A DNA stretch of 64,000 bases from Candidatus Lachnoclostridium stercoravium (GCA_019118365.1 DWZA01000091.1:1-64000); one strand, 5' to 3'. Counted from the stretch's first letter, positions 40,938-51,990 are shown. Notes: generated by a model from the sequence alone, not told the origin. Program-made: numbers and translations.

Positions 40938-41201
40938 TTACTCTCCTAATCCATTCTCCACAACCTCGATCATAGCCGCCATAGCAGCTTCTTCGTCCTT
41001 TCCTTCACAGATGAACTCGATCTCATCCCCGCTCTTGACGCACGCGCCCAGAACGCTCAGCACGCTTTTCGCGTTGGCGTTGCTGTTTTCAAACTGAAAA
41101 TGGATGGAACACTCAAATTTCAGCGCCTCTGTACAGAGGATGCCGGCTGGCCTTAAATGAAGTCCTGTAGGGTTCTTAACTGTAACTTTTTTCTTTATCA
41201 T
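40938..41201 (-). CDS. HPr-family phosphocarrier protein
   Basis: KVTVKNPTGLHLRPAGILCTEALKF; NAKSVLSVLGACVKSGDEIEFICEG. Confidence 0.9.
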   Translation of the reverse strand: MIKKKVTVKNPTGLHLRPAGILCTEALKFECSIHFQFENSNANAKSVLSVLGACVKSGDEIEFICEGKDEEAAMAAMIEVVENGLGE

Positions 41202-41219
41202 GTCTTATGCCTCCTTATA

Positions 41220-42554
41220 TTAGTCTTCTTCAGCTGCAGATGATCCCGCCTGGTCATTCGCCCCGTCAGATCCTTCTGATGCTTCTGTGGATTCAGTGTC
41301 AGAGCCGGAACCGGAAGATCCGGGTCCTGACTCGGTTACTGTGATCGTAAAGGGCGTGTAGCCTGTAACTGTGAAAATATCATTGTCCTCAAATTCCAGG
41401 ACGCCGTTATTTTCTCCCGGCGCCAGGCCCTCCAGGTTGATCTGCGCTCCCAGATCCTCTATGGTCAGGGCTTCCAGATCCTCAGCCAGTCCGCTCACCG
41501 TAATATCCACATAAGTGCTTCCGAAGGAGTATCGGTAATTTTCCGAACGCCCCGTCTCCGGGATATCCTTCAGATCCACGCTGAGCGTCAGGCTCTCCAG
41601 CGGCTCTATGTTCAGCTGAACCGTAACCGTATTGTGATTTCCTACTATGGTCACATCCTCCGGAATATAATCATTGATATCCAGGGTAACTGTCACTGAC
41701 TGGGACGCGCCTTCAATATCCAGCTCCTCCGCAGGTATCACAATACTGTCTAAAGAATCGCTGCCTGAGCCGATCACTGGTATCACCTCTTCGCTGCATT
41801 CCATTCCTGTATATCGGTAACCGGAAGCCACCGTACCCTGAACATTCAGGATAAGCGGAAGATTCTTCACTCTCAGCACTTCCTGTGTAAAGGATATCTC
41901 CTTTGTGTCAAGAGTGATCCTGTCTCCCGGCTGGATCTCATTGCCGTTGGCATCATAAAATACCGGAGATGCCGTATCTTCGATGGTGGAGTAAGCGCCG
42001 TCTACATTGTATTCAATGCCTACGCCGCTGATCTGTCCCACCTGGGAGATCGGTCCGTTTACATAGACGTATTCCGGGCTTACTGTTACGTCGCCCAAGG
42101 CATAGCCGTCCCGCACCGTTCCCTGAGGATTGGTTTCCAGAGCGAAACGTTTTCTCTGGAGAGCCTCAGTCTCCACATGGATCACGTTAGGCTTTATGGA
42201 AACGGAATCTGAATCGATCAGTTCCTTGTGATTTACCACTTCTACGGAAACCGGCACCGCGCCTGTCACGTCGTACAGATCCTCCAGGTCGATATAGGCC
42301 CGGAAATCTGAAGAAGAGATCCGATATTCATCCAGGGTGCGGACGCGGTAAGAAACGGTCACGGTATTTTTTCCTACGATCTCATAAGTCTGTCCGGCAG
42401 CCGTCAGGGTTCCCTCGTTAACGATCTCCACCTGAACTTCCCTGCTTCTTTCAACCTCCGGGTTGGACACATTTACGACCAAAAGCCACAGGAAAAAAGC
42501 CAGGAAAAGGGACAGAAGCTTAAGTCCCATATTATTTGTGAGCCTTTCCTTCAT
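41220..42554 (-). CDS. cdaR: CdaR (YbbR-domain) regulator
   Basis: N-terminal TM then repeated YbbR-like domains; directly downstream of cdaA. Confidence 0.88.
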   Translation of the reverse strand: MKERLTNNMGLKLLSLFLAFFLWLLVVNVSNPEVERSREVQVEIVNEGTLTAAGQTYEIVGKNTVTVSYRVRTLDEYRISSSDFRAYIDLEDLYDVTGAVPVSVEVVNHKELIDSDSVSIKPNVIHVETEALQRKRFALETNPQGTVRDGYALGDVTVSPEYVYVNGPISQVGQISGVGIEYNVDGAYSTIEDTASPVFYDANGNEIQPGDRITLDTKEISFTQEVLRVKNLPLILNVQGTVASGYRYTGMECSEEVIPVIGSGSDSLDSIVIPAEELDIEGASQSVTVTLDINDYIPEDVTIVGNHNTVTVQLNIEPLESLTLSVDLKDIPETGRSENYRYSFGSTYVDITVSGLAEDLEALTIEDLGAQINLEGLAPGENNGVLEFEDNDIFTVTGYTPFTITVTESGPGSSGSGSDTESTEASEGSDGANDQAGSSAAEED

Positions 42555-43410
42555 TTTTCCGCCTTCCCTTCCAAATCTTAAACCGCTTATTGTCCTTTCC
42601 GTCGTCTTTTTTAAGCGCCGCGGAAAGGATCTTCTTTAATTCTTCTCCGTCAGACACTCTTCTCAGCCAGCCGCCTTCCGCCACGGAAATGCGGCCTGTC
42701 TCTTCGGAAACCACGACGGTGATGCTGTCGGTCGTCTCGCTGATCCCTACAGCCGCCCGGTGTCTGGTCCCCAGATCCTTGCTGATGGCCATGTTGTCGG
42801 AAAGCGGCAGGTAGCAGGTAGCCGCGGCAATGCGGTTTCCCCGTATAACGACGGCCCCGTCGTGAAGCGGAGTATTGTGCTCAAATATATTGATCAGAAG
42901 CTGGCTGGTGACAAGACCGTTGATCTCGATCCCCGTGCGTTCGATCTCCTTTAAGGAGACTCCGCGCTCGATCACCATCAAAGCCCCTGTTTTTACCTTT
43001 GCCATTTCTATAGAGCCTTTTACCAGCTCATTGATGGTTTTATCTGTAAATCCCCCGGAATCCTTTGAATCGTCAAAGGACAGGATCCCGGTGATCAGGT
43101 TCTGGCTTCCCAGCTGTTCCAGAGCTTTGCGCAGCTCCGGCTGGAAAATGATCATCAGAGCCGTAGTGGCAAGAAACGCTCCCTTTTCTATGATCCAGAG
43201 GATCGTATCCAGCTGGAGCAGGTATGCTAATACAGAAAAGCCCAGGATCACCACGATGCCCTTTAACAGCGTCCAGGCTCTCGTATTCTTGATCCAGAAC
43301 AGGATCTCATATACTAAAAATGTTATGATTATAATTTCAAGTATGTTGCGGACTGTGATCCTCGGCACAAATGACAGCCAGGAATACAGGCCCTCAAGAA
43401 TCCTTGTCAT
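42532..43410 (-). CDS. cdaA: Diadenylate cyclase
   Basis: Three TM helices; HNTPLHDGAVVIRGNRIAAATCYLPLSDN ... LGTRHRAAVGISE (DGA and RHR motifs). Confidence 0.95.
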   Translation of the reverse strand: MTRILEGLYSWLSFVPRITVRNILEIIIITFLVYEILFWIKNTRAWTLLKGIVVILGFSVLAYLLQLDTILWIIEKGAFLATTALMIIFQPELRKALEQLGSQNLITGILSFDDSKDSGGFTDKTINELVKGSIEMAKVKTGALMVIERGVSLKEIERTGIEINGLVTSQLLINIFEHNTPLHDGAVVIRGNRIAAATCYLPLSDNMAISKDLGTRHRAAVGISETTDSITVVVSEETGRISVAEGGWLRRVSDGEELKKILSAALKKDDGKDNKRFKIWKGRRKNEGKAHK

Positions 43411-43424
43411 ACTTTCACCCCTTT

Positions 43425-44366
43425 TTACAGCTTACTCTTTTTTCTGGCATTGATCTGCTGCACCTTTACATCAGGAGTCGATACTGTGATCTTGGGAACA
43501 GCTTTTACATAATAGTAGTAATCGTCGTCTTCATACTGCAGATATTCCGTCCGGGAGTAGTCCACAGCAAGGACGAAAAACTGATAGATCATCGCCAGCG
43601 CCATAGATATCGCCGTGCCTGCGATCAGCGGTATGATCGGAAGCGTGATATTAAAAAGGAAATCGCCGGTAAAGATCACCGCCAGCTGCGCCACTGTTCC
43701 TACGATGATCGCGATGGTCCACGCATAATCCATGGAAGTATTCCTGATCACCAGCACAGCAAGTATACCCACTGCGAACGCCAGGATCATGACCATCATC
43801 GCCTGATTGGAGAACACATTTTTAATGATCTGGCTATACTTCTCCGTAATGTCCACAGAAGCCGCCCCCGTAAGGACGCCTGCATTTTCCTTTACATAAA
43901 GCAGGATATAGTAAATGACCACTCCGCAGCTGACCGGTATCACTGAGATCAGCCCGCAGGACAGCCCCGCCAGCAGCGGGATCACATACGGGATGTTCAG
44001 AAAGAACAAAGCCGGCGTCAGGATCAGCAGGATGCTGTCTCCCGGCTGGAATCCATAGTACAGAAGCACTACAACTACAAGGAACGCCGCCGTCAGGACC
44101 GCGATCTCCATGGATACCGCGTTGATGTGAGCGAGAGCAAAGGCCGCCGCCACAAGGGATATCACCCCGTAAGGCAATACGCAGCAGACTGCGGACAGCC
44201 CCGCTACCACAAGCGGATTCTTCAGCTGAGCCATAAAACCGATATTCTGGTTCAGTATCGTAAAAACAGCAAAGGCCAGGACAAATTTGATCAGCGGCCT
44301 TACGATCGCCCCATGTCTGCCGTAAAATTCCCTCAGCTGTTCTTTAAATACGAGAAGCCCTTTCAT
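43425..44366 (-). CDS. Uncharacterised multi-TM protein downstream-linked to cdaA
   Basis: Strongly hydrophobic ORF, same strand and tight spacing. Confidence 0.75.
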   Translation of the reverse strand: MKGLLVFKEQLREFYGRHGAIVRPLIKFVLAFAVFTILNQNIGFMAQLKNPLVVAGLSAVCCVLPYGVISLVAAAFALAHINAVSMEIAVLTAAFLVVVVLLYYGFQPGDSILLILTPALFFLNIPYVIPLLAGLSCGLISVIPVSCGVVIYYILLYVKENAGVLTGAASVDITEKYSQIIKNVFSNQAMMVMILAFAVGILAVLVIRNTSMDYAWTIAIIVGTVAQLAVIFTGDFLFNITLPIIPLIAGTAISMALAMIYQFFVLAVDYSRTEYLQYEDDDYYYYVKAVPKITVSTPDVKVQQINARKKSKL

Positions 44367-44794
44367 TGCGTTCTTCCTCCTTTGCCTGTCAGAGCCCTCG
44401 TCCTCGTACGGAACTCATATCGTTTGTGAAGCCTTTTCAGCTTCGCCATATAAACCCGGACAGTCTTTTTCGAACAGTCGTATTTCTTTGAATAGATACT
44501 ATATGTGATCCACAGATACAAAAACAGGCCGACGCCATAAAAAACAGCCGCCCTGACGCCCATGTGCACAAGATGCTCCACCGTGATCGTAGAAAGCAGC
44601 TGATCAACGGAATAAAGCGCCCATACCATGGCTCCGATCAGGAAGCTGCATGTAAAACGGAAAAAGGACTTCAGCATCTGGCTCCCCACATAATCGCTGC
44701 GGAACATGGATTCCGCCGGGACCATATCTTTTCCTTCCTTCTTTTCAAACATGGCGATCCCTGTCATTAACTGGATCTTATCTTCATTCAGCAT
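44363..44794 (-). CDS. Small uncharacterised membrane protein
   Basis: Overlaps 43425..44366 by 4 nt; TM segments. Confidence 0.65.
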   Translation of the reverse strand: MLNEDKIQLMTGIAMFEKKEGKDMVPAESMFRSDYVGSQMLKSFFRFTCSFLIGAMVWALYSVDQLLSTITVEHLVHMGVRAAVFYGVGLFLYLWITYSIYSKKYDCSKKTVRVYMAKLKRLHKRYEFRTRTRALTGKGGRTQ

Positions 44795-44961
44795 AAGCCA
44801 TACTCCATCATTACTGTAAGTGTGTTACAAAATATGTCAACTTAGTATAGCATAAAATTTTTCTATTTGCGAGAGTCTCCCAGAGTTTTTTTAATTTTCG
44901 TAAGATTTTTTCAACATATTTTATGGTTTTTTTCTGTTCTGGCCCTTTTTGAAGGGCGCTC

Positions 44962-46128
44962 TTATTCCCCTGAACAGAAATCAAGGGCATATTGGGCGTA
45001 AAGAGACGCGCCGATCCTTAAGCTGTCCTCGTCAATATCAAACATTCCGTGGTGGTGAGGGAAATTTTTGCTGCTGTCCGCAAACCCGCCTCCTACAAAA
45101 GCGAAGGAGCCTCCCGCTTTTTCAATAAATGCCGCAAAGTCCTCGCCTCCCATCACCGGCGGCAGGGCGGCAATGCTTTCGGCGCCAAACAGCTTTTTTA
45201 TACACCTTTTGGTAAATGCGGCTGCCTCTTCTGTGATCACCAGGGCCGGAGTCCCCTTTCTGTACAGGCTGACTTCACATTCCGCCCGAAAGGCGCGGGC
45301 TGTGTTTTCCCCGATCCGCCGGATCTGTTCCAGATACCCCTCCCTCACTTTTGCGTCAAATGAACGAAGATTTCCTTCTAACACCGCCTCGTCGGCAATA
45401 GTATTGAAACGCTGTCCGGCTGTCATTTTTCCAATGGTGACAACGGCGGCGTCAAGAGGAGACAGTTCGCGGCTCACGATCGTCTGCAGGTTCATTACGA
45501 CCGCGCAGGCCGCTACCAGGGCGTCCACGCCTTCATGAGGCATGGATGCGTGACCGCCTTTTCCCCGTACAGTCAGCTGGAACAGATCCGTCGCCGCCAT
45601 CCTGGCTCCCGCTTCGCAGGAGATCTTCCCCACTGGCAGGCCGCTCCATATATGGATGGCAAAGCAGCCGTCAAGGCCTTCCAGCCATCCTGCTTTTTCA
45701 AACTGTTCCAGGCTTCCTCCTGTCTCTTCCGCAGGTTCAAAAAACAGCCGTACGTTTCCGCACAGCTCGCCTCTCATCTGCATCAATATATTTGCCGCCC
45801 CTAAAAGAGCAGCCATATGTCCGTCATGGCCGCAGGCATGCATCACCCCCGGAACCTGGGAACGGTAAGGCGCCTCTGTCAGCTCCTGAACAGACAGAGC
45901 GTCCATATCCGCCCGGAGAGCGACCGTCCTGCCGGGTCTGGATCCTCTGATCGTACCGACGATCCCCGTTTCCCCTGTCCTTTCATATGGAATACCTGCC
46001 CTTTCTAATTCCTCCGCGATCCGTCCGCAGGTACGATATTCCTTTCCGCTCACCTCCGGATACCTGTGGAACTCTCTTCTTAATGATGTCATATACGGTT
46101 TGAGATTTTCCGCCATTGCCAAAATCAT
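44962..46128 (-). CDS. M20-family amidohydrolase
   Basis: ALRADMDALSVQELT, HACGHDGHMAALLGAA, MPHEGVDALVAA. Confidence 0.92.
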   Translation of the reverse strand: MILAMAENLKPYMTSLRREFHRYPEVSGKEYRTCGRIAEELERAGIPYERTGETGIVGTIRGSRPGRTVALRADMDALSVQELTEAPYRSQVPGVMHACGHDGHMAALLGAANILMQMRGELCGNVRLFFEPAEETGGSLEQFEKAGWLEGLDGCFAIHIWSGLPVGKISCEAGARMAATDLFQLTVRGKGGHASMPHEGVDALVAACAVVMNLQTIVSRELSPLDAAVVTIGKMTAGQRFNTIADEAVLEGNLRSFDAKVREGYLEQIRRIGENTARAFRAECEVSLYRKGTPALVITEEAAAFTKRCIKKLFGAESIAALPPVMGGEDFAAFIEKAGGSFAFVGGGFADSSKNFPHHHGMFDIDEDSLRIGASLYAQYALDFCSGE

Positions 46129-46204
46129 TTCTATTCTCCTTTCAATAAAGCCGCATACAAGAAAACCAGGCAGAACGCATACGCGCTCTGCCTGAATCCT
46201 GGAA

Positions 46205-46564
46205 TCATTCTCCCTCGTGGTTATATAAAACCATCGCCAGAAAGACGAGGTCTTTGTCTCCGATATTTTCTATGCTGTGACTGCTTCCGTCCCTGCACTG
46301 CATCATATCTCCTGGATGGAGGACAGCTTCTTTTCCGTCGTCGTTTACTTTGGCCGTTCCTTCCAGGATATAATAGATCTCAAATTCCCCTTTATGCTCG
46401 TGATAGCCAATGGATCCTCCGGGCGGTATGGCCGCCTTTCCAAAGAAAGATCCGGCTCCGTAAGAATCTGCGGCTTCCAGGAATTTTACCGCGCTGACAG
46501 ACAATTTTCCGCCCCGCATATGTTCATAATGGTTGATCCCCATTTCTTTTTCCGTCCTGATCAT
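46205..46564 (-). CDS. Cupin-domain protein
   Basis: IGYHEHKGEFEIYYILEGTAKVNDDG. Confidence 0.88.
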   Translation of the reverse strand: MIRTEKEMGINHYEHMRGGKLSVSAVKFLEAADSYGAGSFFGKAAIPPGGSIGYHEHKGEFEIYYILEGTAKVNDDGKEAVLHPGDMMQCRDGSSHSIENIGDKDLVFLAMVLYNHEGE

Positions 46565-46595
46565 AAGACTCCCCCTTTCAACGGATCGCAGGCTG

Positions 46596-47798
46596 TTAAT
46601 AATCGATACAGATCAGCTCCTGCGGGATATGGCTCAGCCGCCTGCCGCCTTCTTTTGTCACCACGAAATTATCTACGCAGATAGCAGCCGCATCTTTATT
46701 TTTGCACCTGGGGTGCATGGAAAAATACATATTTTCCTTTAACGTCATGGTTTCTTCTTCACAGAACACCGGGCGATCCACAATATCATAGCCCTGTCCG
46801 TGGGCGTAGAAATGGCCTTCCTGCGCGTATCCGTGCTCGTTCAGCCAGCGGTTCCCCGCCAGGAAGATATCCCCCGGCTTTGCTCCCGGAACGCACATGG
46901 CCGCCAGATCGTTTTCCAGCTTTACCGCGTCCTTCCAGGCTTTTTCCATAGCCTGCGACGGTTCTCCCATGGAATATGTCCGGCCCAGCTCCGCCCATAA
47001 ACCCCCTGGAGCCGCCAGTTCTACAAGGATATAAACATAATCGCCTCTCTGGATCGTGTTGTTCTGGTAAAGATAGAGATTTCCGCCCGGCGTTACCGGA
47101 TGGGCGCCTGTCAGCACCATAAAGTCCGAGCAGTACATATCATCCGCCAGATGGCGCAGGGCCAGGGACACTTCTCTTTCCGTACGCCCTACCCTCAGGA
47201 TAGAAGGCACTGCCGCCAGGATATCTTCATGGAGCCGGACTGCTTTTTCGCACTGTTCCAGTTCATAAGGGGACTTTACCGCCTTGATCTGGTCCATCAT
47301 ATCCGTAGCGTCCACAAAGGATACGCCTGTCAGGGACTCTGTCATATATTTATATACTCCGGCCGGCAAAATATTCATAGCCACAAATCCCACCCGTTTC
47401 CAGCCGTGGCGGCGGATGATCTTACAAAATTCTTCCGCCGGATAACGATCCGTATAATGGATCGAAGGCAAAAACGGCACGGAAATATTATCGATCACGT
47501 CCCGGCAGCAGAGATAGTCTCCGCAGGCGGCCCCTCCCCAGTCGCCGTGCCCTACGATGCTGATCCCTTCCTGGGAAAATAAAAATCCATGGGGATATAC
47601 CGGAACCTGAAGATCTGTCAGATATTTCTGCACGCCTCCGAAGATCTGGTTATCTCCCCAGAGAACGAGGCAGTCGATCTCCTGGCGTTTCATCGCTTCT
47701 CTTGTCGCCTTCCAGCGGCGTTCCATTTCTTTTTCGTCTGTACGGAAGCGGAACCGCCCCGGCCGGTCCGCTTCCATGGAAAATCTTGTCGCGCCCAT
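46596..47798 (-). CDS. M24-family Xaa-Pro peptidase-like protein
   Basis: KSPYELEQCEKAVRLHEDIL; EGHFYAHGQGYDIVDRPVFCEEETMTLKENMYFSMHP. Confidence 0.85.
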   Translation of the reverse strand: MGATRFSMEADRPGRFRFRTDEKEMERRWKATREAMKRQEIDCLVLWGDNQIFGGVQKYLTDLQVPVYPHGFLFSQEGISIVGHGDWGGAACGDYLCCRDVIDNISVPFLPSIHYTDRYPAEEFCKIIRRHGWKRVGFVAMNILPAGVYKYMTESLTGVSFVDATDMMDQIKAVKSPYELEQCEKAVRLHEDILAAVPSILRVGRTEREVSLALRHLADDMYCSDFMVLTGAHPVTPGGNLYLYQNNTIQRGDYVYILVELAAPGGLWAELGRTYSMGEPSQAMEKAWKDAVKLENDLAAMCVPGAKPGDIFLAGNRWLNEHGYAQEGHFYAHGQGYDIVDRPVFCEEETMTLKENMYFSMHPRCKNKDAAAICVDNFVVTKEGGRRLSHIPQELICIDY

Positions 47799-47822
47799 AG
47801 TCTCACCTCTTCTTTCCAGCTG

Positions 47823-49184
47823 TTACACGATAAATCCCAATGTTCCGTACAGGATCGTACAGATCACAAGGGTGATCATACGGTAGGGAACCAGGATCTT
47901 TGAAAGATCTACCGGGTCTACTCCGGCGGAAGTGGACGGAAGGATGATATTATCTGAGATCGGTGAAAACTGATCCCCGAACAGCGATCCGCTGAGCATA
48001 GATGCCGTAGTCAGCGGAATGTCCGCGCCAACTGTCACAGCCAGAGGCATGCACAGCGGGACTACGATCACTGCGGAAGCGCTGAGGCTTCCTGTAGAGT
48101 AGGAAATGATACAGCAGAGCAGGAATGTGATCAGCGGTACCAGATCCTTGCTGATCAGGCCGCTCACCAGGCCTACCATATAGGCGGCAAATCCCAGCTG
48201 CCGTACGATCACGCCAAAGGCAAAAGCAAATACGAGGATCAGGTAGATGGCCGCCATATCCTGGAAGCCGCGGATAATGCATCCGCTCACTTTGCTGAAA
48301 GGCACGCTTCCCTTCAGAACGTCATAAACAGCCGCCGTAACCGTCCCGATCAGGATACCTGCGGTGATCGTAGGCTTGCCCTGCATGATAGATACCACCG
48401 CCAGGCCGATAAGAAGCAGCACGATGGGAAGGATAAAAGCCCAGATGTCCGCTTTTACGTCTTTTCCGCCTAAAACGTCCGACATTTCTTCATCGTCAGT
48501 AAAGACTTCTTCTGATCTGCTGTTTTTGATCTCCTCCTCGATCTTTTTCATCCGCCCCAGATCAGGGAATTTTCCAAAGGCGATCAGGCCTGCCATGATA
48601 ATGGAGATAAAGGCGAAGAAAAAGTATGGCCAGGCGGAAAGGTAGATCGAAAATCCATCCATGCCAAGGGATGTGATCAATCCGCTGATAAAGATAAGCA
48701 TCAGGCCGAACGGATACAGGGTACCGGTATTGGAACAGACAGATGCCACGATAAGCGCCGATTTCTCTTTCGGAAGCTTCGTCCTGTAAATAGCAGGACG
48801 CATAAAACGGCTGATACTGATCTGCCCTAATGATCCGGCAACTCCCAGCAGAAGGCTCAGGAAAAAGATGGATATCGCCGTCTGCCTTGCTGTTTTGATA
48901 TGCCTGCCAGACCATTCGGCGAACGCTTTAAATCCGCCTCCCTGCTTAACAAAGTTCAGCATAATGCCCAGCATCATCATACACATCAGGATGCTTCCGT
49001 TGCTCCCGATCCCTTCGATAAAGTAAGTGTCTATGATCGGCGGGATGAACCCGGCGCCATTAAGGATAATAGAACCAAGGACGATCCCCGCAAACAGGGA
49101 AGCAAGCACGTTTTTGCTCCAGAGCGCCAAAACGATAACTACAACCGGTGGGATTACAGATAGCCACGTATTCATACTCGTCAC
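47823..49184 (-). CDS. NhaC-family Na+/H+ antiporter
   Basis: Multi-TM; LFGDQFSPISDNIILPSTSAGVDPVDL. Confidence 0.85.
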   Translation of the reverse strand: MTSMNTWLSVIPPVVVIVLALWSKNVLASLFAGIVLGSIILNGAGFIPPIIDTYFIEGIGSNGSILMCMMMLGIMLNFVKQGGGFKAFAEWSGRHIKTARQTAISIFFLSLLLGVAGSLGQISISRFMRPAIYRTKLPKEKSALIVASVCSNTGTLYPFGLMLIFISGLITSLGMDGFSIYLSAWPYFFFAFISIIMAGLIAFGKFPDLGRMKKIEEEIKNSRSEEVFTDDEEMSDVLGGKDVKADIWAFILPIVLLLIGLAVVSIMQGKPTITAGILIGTVTAAVYDVLKGSVPFSKVSGCIIRGFQDMAAIYLILVFAFAFGVIVRQLGFAAYMVGLVSGLISKDLVPLITFLLCCIISYSTGSLSASAVIVVPLCMPLAVTVGADIPLTTASMLSGSLFGDQFSPISDNIILPSTSAGVDPVDLSKILVPYRMITLVICTILYGTLGFIV

Positions 49185-49222
49185 TCCTCTCCATAATTAA
49201 ATATTTCATGTTTTCCTGCCGA

Positions 49223-50614
49223 TCAATCTGTGATCGGCTCCAGGTGAGCCTGGAAATGCCTGAGGACCGGAGGTTCCCATGTGATCCGGTATCCATGGCC
49301 GATCTCAGCCGCCCGGTCCCTGACTGCGATCAGGGCTTCCGCGATAATGTCCAGATGAGCCTGCGTATATACCCTTCTCGGAATAGCAAGTCTGGTAAAC
49401 TCAAAATCCGCATGCAGCTGTTTTCCGGTGTCCGGATCGTTGCCCAGCATATAAGAACCGATATCGCAGGCACGTATCCCGGCTTCTTTGTACAGTTCTA
49501 CCGCCAGCACCTGCCCTGGAAATTCATAGTAGGGGATCTGCGGAAACATGGCCGCCGCGTCTACAAAGACTCCGTGTCCACCTACAGGTGACTGATATGC
49601 AATACCTGCATCATCCAGCCGGGAAGCCAGGTATTCCATCTGCCCGATCCGGTAAGCCAGGTAATCTTCTTCGATCGCCTCATACAGTCCGATTGCTATC
49701 GCTTCCAGATCCCGGCCAGCTAATCCGCCATATGTATAAAACCCCTCGAAACTGATACAATTTGCCCGTATCTTCAGGATCAGCGGAGAATCGCCGTCTT
49801 TTACGCCGATCAGACCGCCCATATTGACGATCCCATCTTTTTTCGCAGACATGGTAAACAGGTCCGCGCAGGCGAACATTTCCCGGATGATCTCCTTTAT
49901 GCTCATATCCCTGCAGGCTTCCTCGTCTCTTTTTACAAAATAAGCGTTTTCCGCAAAGCGAGCCGCATCGATATCCAGCGGGATCCCGTATTTTTTGCAG
50001 ACCGCCGCTACCTGGCGCATATTTTCCAGGGAAACCGGCTGTCCGCCGGCAGAATTATTAGTAACTGTCATCACCACCAGGCCGATATTTTCCGCTCCCC
50101 GCTCTCTGATCAGTGATTCCAGTTTTTCCACGTCCATATTTCCCTTAAACGGAGCCCTTTTCGACGGATTTTTCGCTTCCTCCACCACGCAGTCGATGGC
50201 GCGGGCTCCGGCCAGCTCCACATGGGCGCGGGTCGTATCAAAGAACATGTTGGAAATGGCGAACTTACCCGGCCCAAGAAGGAGCGGGAACAATACCTTT
50301 TCCGCCGCCCGGCCCTGGTGCACCGGCTGGATATATTCAAATCCGAAAATATCCTTTCCTGCCTCCACCAGACGGTAATAGCTGGAAGCTCCTGCATAAG
50401 CCTCGTCTCCCTGCATGATGCCGCCCCACTGAGCCGCGCTCATGGCATTTGTCCCCGAATCCGTCAGCAGATCGATATAACAGTCTTCCCCTTTCAGACC
50501 GAACAGATTATAATGCGCTTTCCGGATCGCTTCTTCCCGTTCTTCTCTCGACAACATGTGGATCGTTTCTACCATCTTGATACGAAATGGTTCTGGTACA
50601 TATTTAACTGCCAC
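49223..50614 (-). CDS. Tryptophanase / beta-eliminating lyase
   Basis: [82 protein letters not shown]. Confidence 0.9.
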   Translation of the reverse strand: MAVKYVPEPFRIKMVETIHMLSREEREEAIRKAHYNLFGLKGEDCYIDLLTDSGTNAMSAAQWGGIMQGDEAYAGASSYYRLVEAGKDIFGFEYIQPVHQGRAAEKVLFPLLLGPGKFAISNMFFDTTRAHVELAGARAIDCVVEEAKNPSKRAPFKGNMDVEKLESLIRERGAENIGLVVMTVTNNSAGGQPVSLENMRQVAAVCKKYGIPLDIDAARFAENAYFVKRDEEACRDMSIKEIIREMFACADLFTMSAKKDGIVNMGGLIGVKDGDSPLILKIRANCISFEGFYTYGGLAGRDLEAIAIGLYEAIEEDYLAYRIGQMEYLASRLDDAGIAYQSPVGGHGVFVDAAAMFPQIPYYEFPGQVLAVELYKEAGIRACDIGSYMLGNDPDTGKQLHADFEFTRLAIPRRVYTQAHLDIIAEALIAVRDRAAEIGHGYRITWEPPVLRHFQAHLEPITD

Positions 50615-50726
50615 AACTAAAACCCCCTCTCCTTTTGCAGCAATTTCTATAATTTAATCATATCATAACAAAAGAGAGGTGTATAATCTGAAAAATTCAT
50701 ATTCCAGTTATAACTTTTTGGAATAT

Positions 50727-51632
50727 TCATTTTTTGTAATGTTCTTCCAGCAAGCCGACGAAGATCTCTGCTTCTGAAGACAGTCTTTCTTTGCGTCTCT
50801 TGATCCATCCCATCTCCACGGTGACCTCGCAGTTTTCTATCGGTATCACTCTTAAGCCATACCGTTCATAGTCCTGATGGCTCAGCCACAGGCTGAAGGT
50901 GAATATATCGGTTTCCTGCATCAGACTGATGATCGCCGCGCCGTTGTTCAGGTAGATCGTTTTCTGAAATTCGGATAAGCTGACGGAATCGATGATCAGA
51001 TAGGTGGTCAACGTGGAAAAGTAATCATCCGGCGGCCTTACCACCGTATACTCCAGCAGTTCCCGCATATTTACCGATTCCCTGTAAAAAAGGGGATTAT
51101 TTTTCCCGACCACAGCATACCAGGTATCCTCTGCCAGCAGACGAAATTCCAGATCGTGATAATCCAAAAGGCGGTGGACTTCCTTGCTCTGAGCATTATT
51201 GATATGTAGGACGCCGATCTCCGAGCTGAGGCCGGATACGTCCTCCACGATCTGGCTGATCCTGGATTCCCGAAGGGTGAACAAAATATTTCTCCCCTGG
51301 TAAATATTGTAATACCTGTTTAAAAGATCCGCCGGAATCAGGTTTGGATAAGCGGATACCGAGATCACGCTTGGGATCTCATCCGAAGAGATCTTGGATA
51401 TGAGATCAAACTGTTTCATGATATTTTTTGTGTACATGTAAAGCTTTTTTCCGTCCTCTGTCAGCGCCACTCCACGGTTATTCCGTTCAAAGATCTTAAT
51501 ATCCAGCTCTGCTTCCAGGCCGGATATCATCTTACTGAGGCTTGGCTGAGATACGTAAAGCAATTCTGCCGCGCGGTTCATACTGCCTGTCTCCGCGATC
51601 TGAAGAAAATATTTTAAATGCTGCAGCTGCAT
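50727..51632 (-). CDS. LysR-family transcriptional regulator
   Basis: MQLQHLKYFLQIAETGSMNRAAELLYVSQPSLSKMISGLEAEL. Confidence 0.93.
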   Translation of the reverse strand: MQLQHLKYFLQIAETGSMNRAAELLYVSQPSLSKMISGLEAELDIKIFERNNRGVALTEDGKKLYMYTKNIMKQFDLISKISSDEIPSVISVSAYPNLIPADLLNRYYNIYQGRNILFTLRESRISQIVEDVSGLSSEIGVLHINNAQSKEVHRLLDYHDLEFRLLAEDTWYAVVGKNNPLFYRESVNMRELLEYTVVRPPDDYFSTLTTYLIIDSVSLSEFQKTIYLNNGAAIISLMQETDIFTFSLWLSHQDYERYGLRVIPIENCEVTVEMGWIKRRKERLSSEAEIFVGLLEEHYKK

Positions 51633-51654
51633 ATCTCTCCTCCCGTTTTATATC

Positions 51655-51990
51655 TCAGCTGTTCTGGGATTTGTACTCTTCTCCCCATATCTGCATGGCG
51701 TCCAGAATAGGTTTCAGACTCCTTCCCAGGTCTGTCAGGCTGTACTCCACTCGCGGCGGCACCTCCGCATAAACATGGCGGTTTACAAGCCCTTTTTCTT
51801 CCATATCCCGCAGCTGTGCGGTCAATACCTTCTGGGAAACGCTGCCGATGGATTTTTTTAATTCTCCAAACCTCTTTTTTCCAGGCATTAAGTCGCGCAG
51901 TATAAGGACTTTCCACTTATCTCCGATCAACATAAGAGTTGTTTCCACCGGACATGCCGGCAGCTTTTTTACTTCCGCCACAATAACCAC
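51655..51990 (-). CDS. HxlR-family transcriptional regulator
   Basis: CPVETTLMLIGDKWKVLILRDLMPGKKRFGELKKSIGSVSQKVLTAQLRDMEEKGLV. Confidence 0.93.
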   Translation of the reverse strand: MVIVAEVKKLPACPVETTLMLIGDKWKVLILRDLMPGKKRFGELKKSIGSVSQKVLTAQLRDMEEKGLVNRHVYAEVPPRVEYSLTDLGRSLKPILDAMQIWGEEYKSQNS

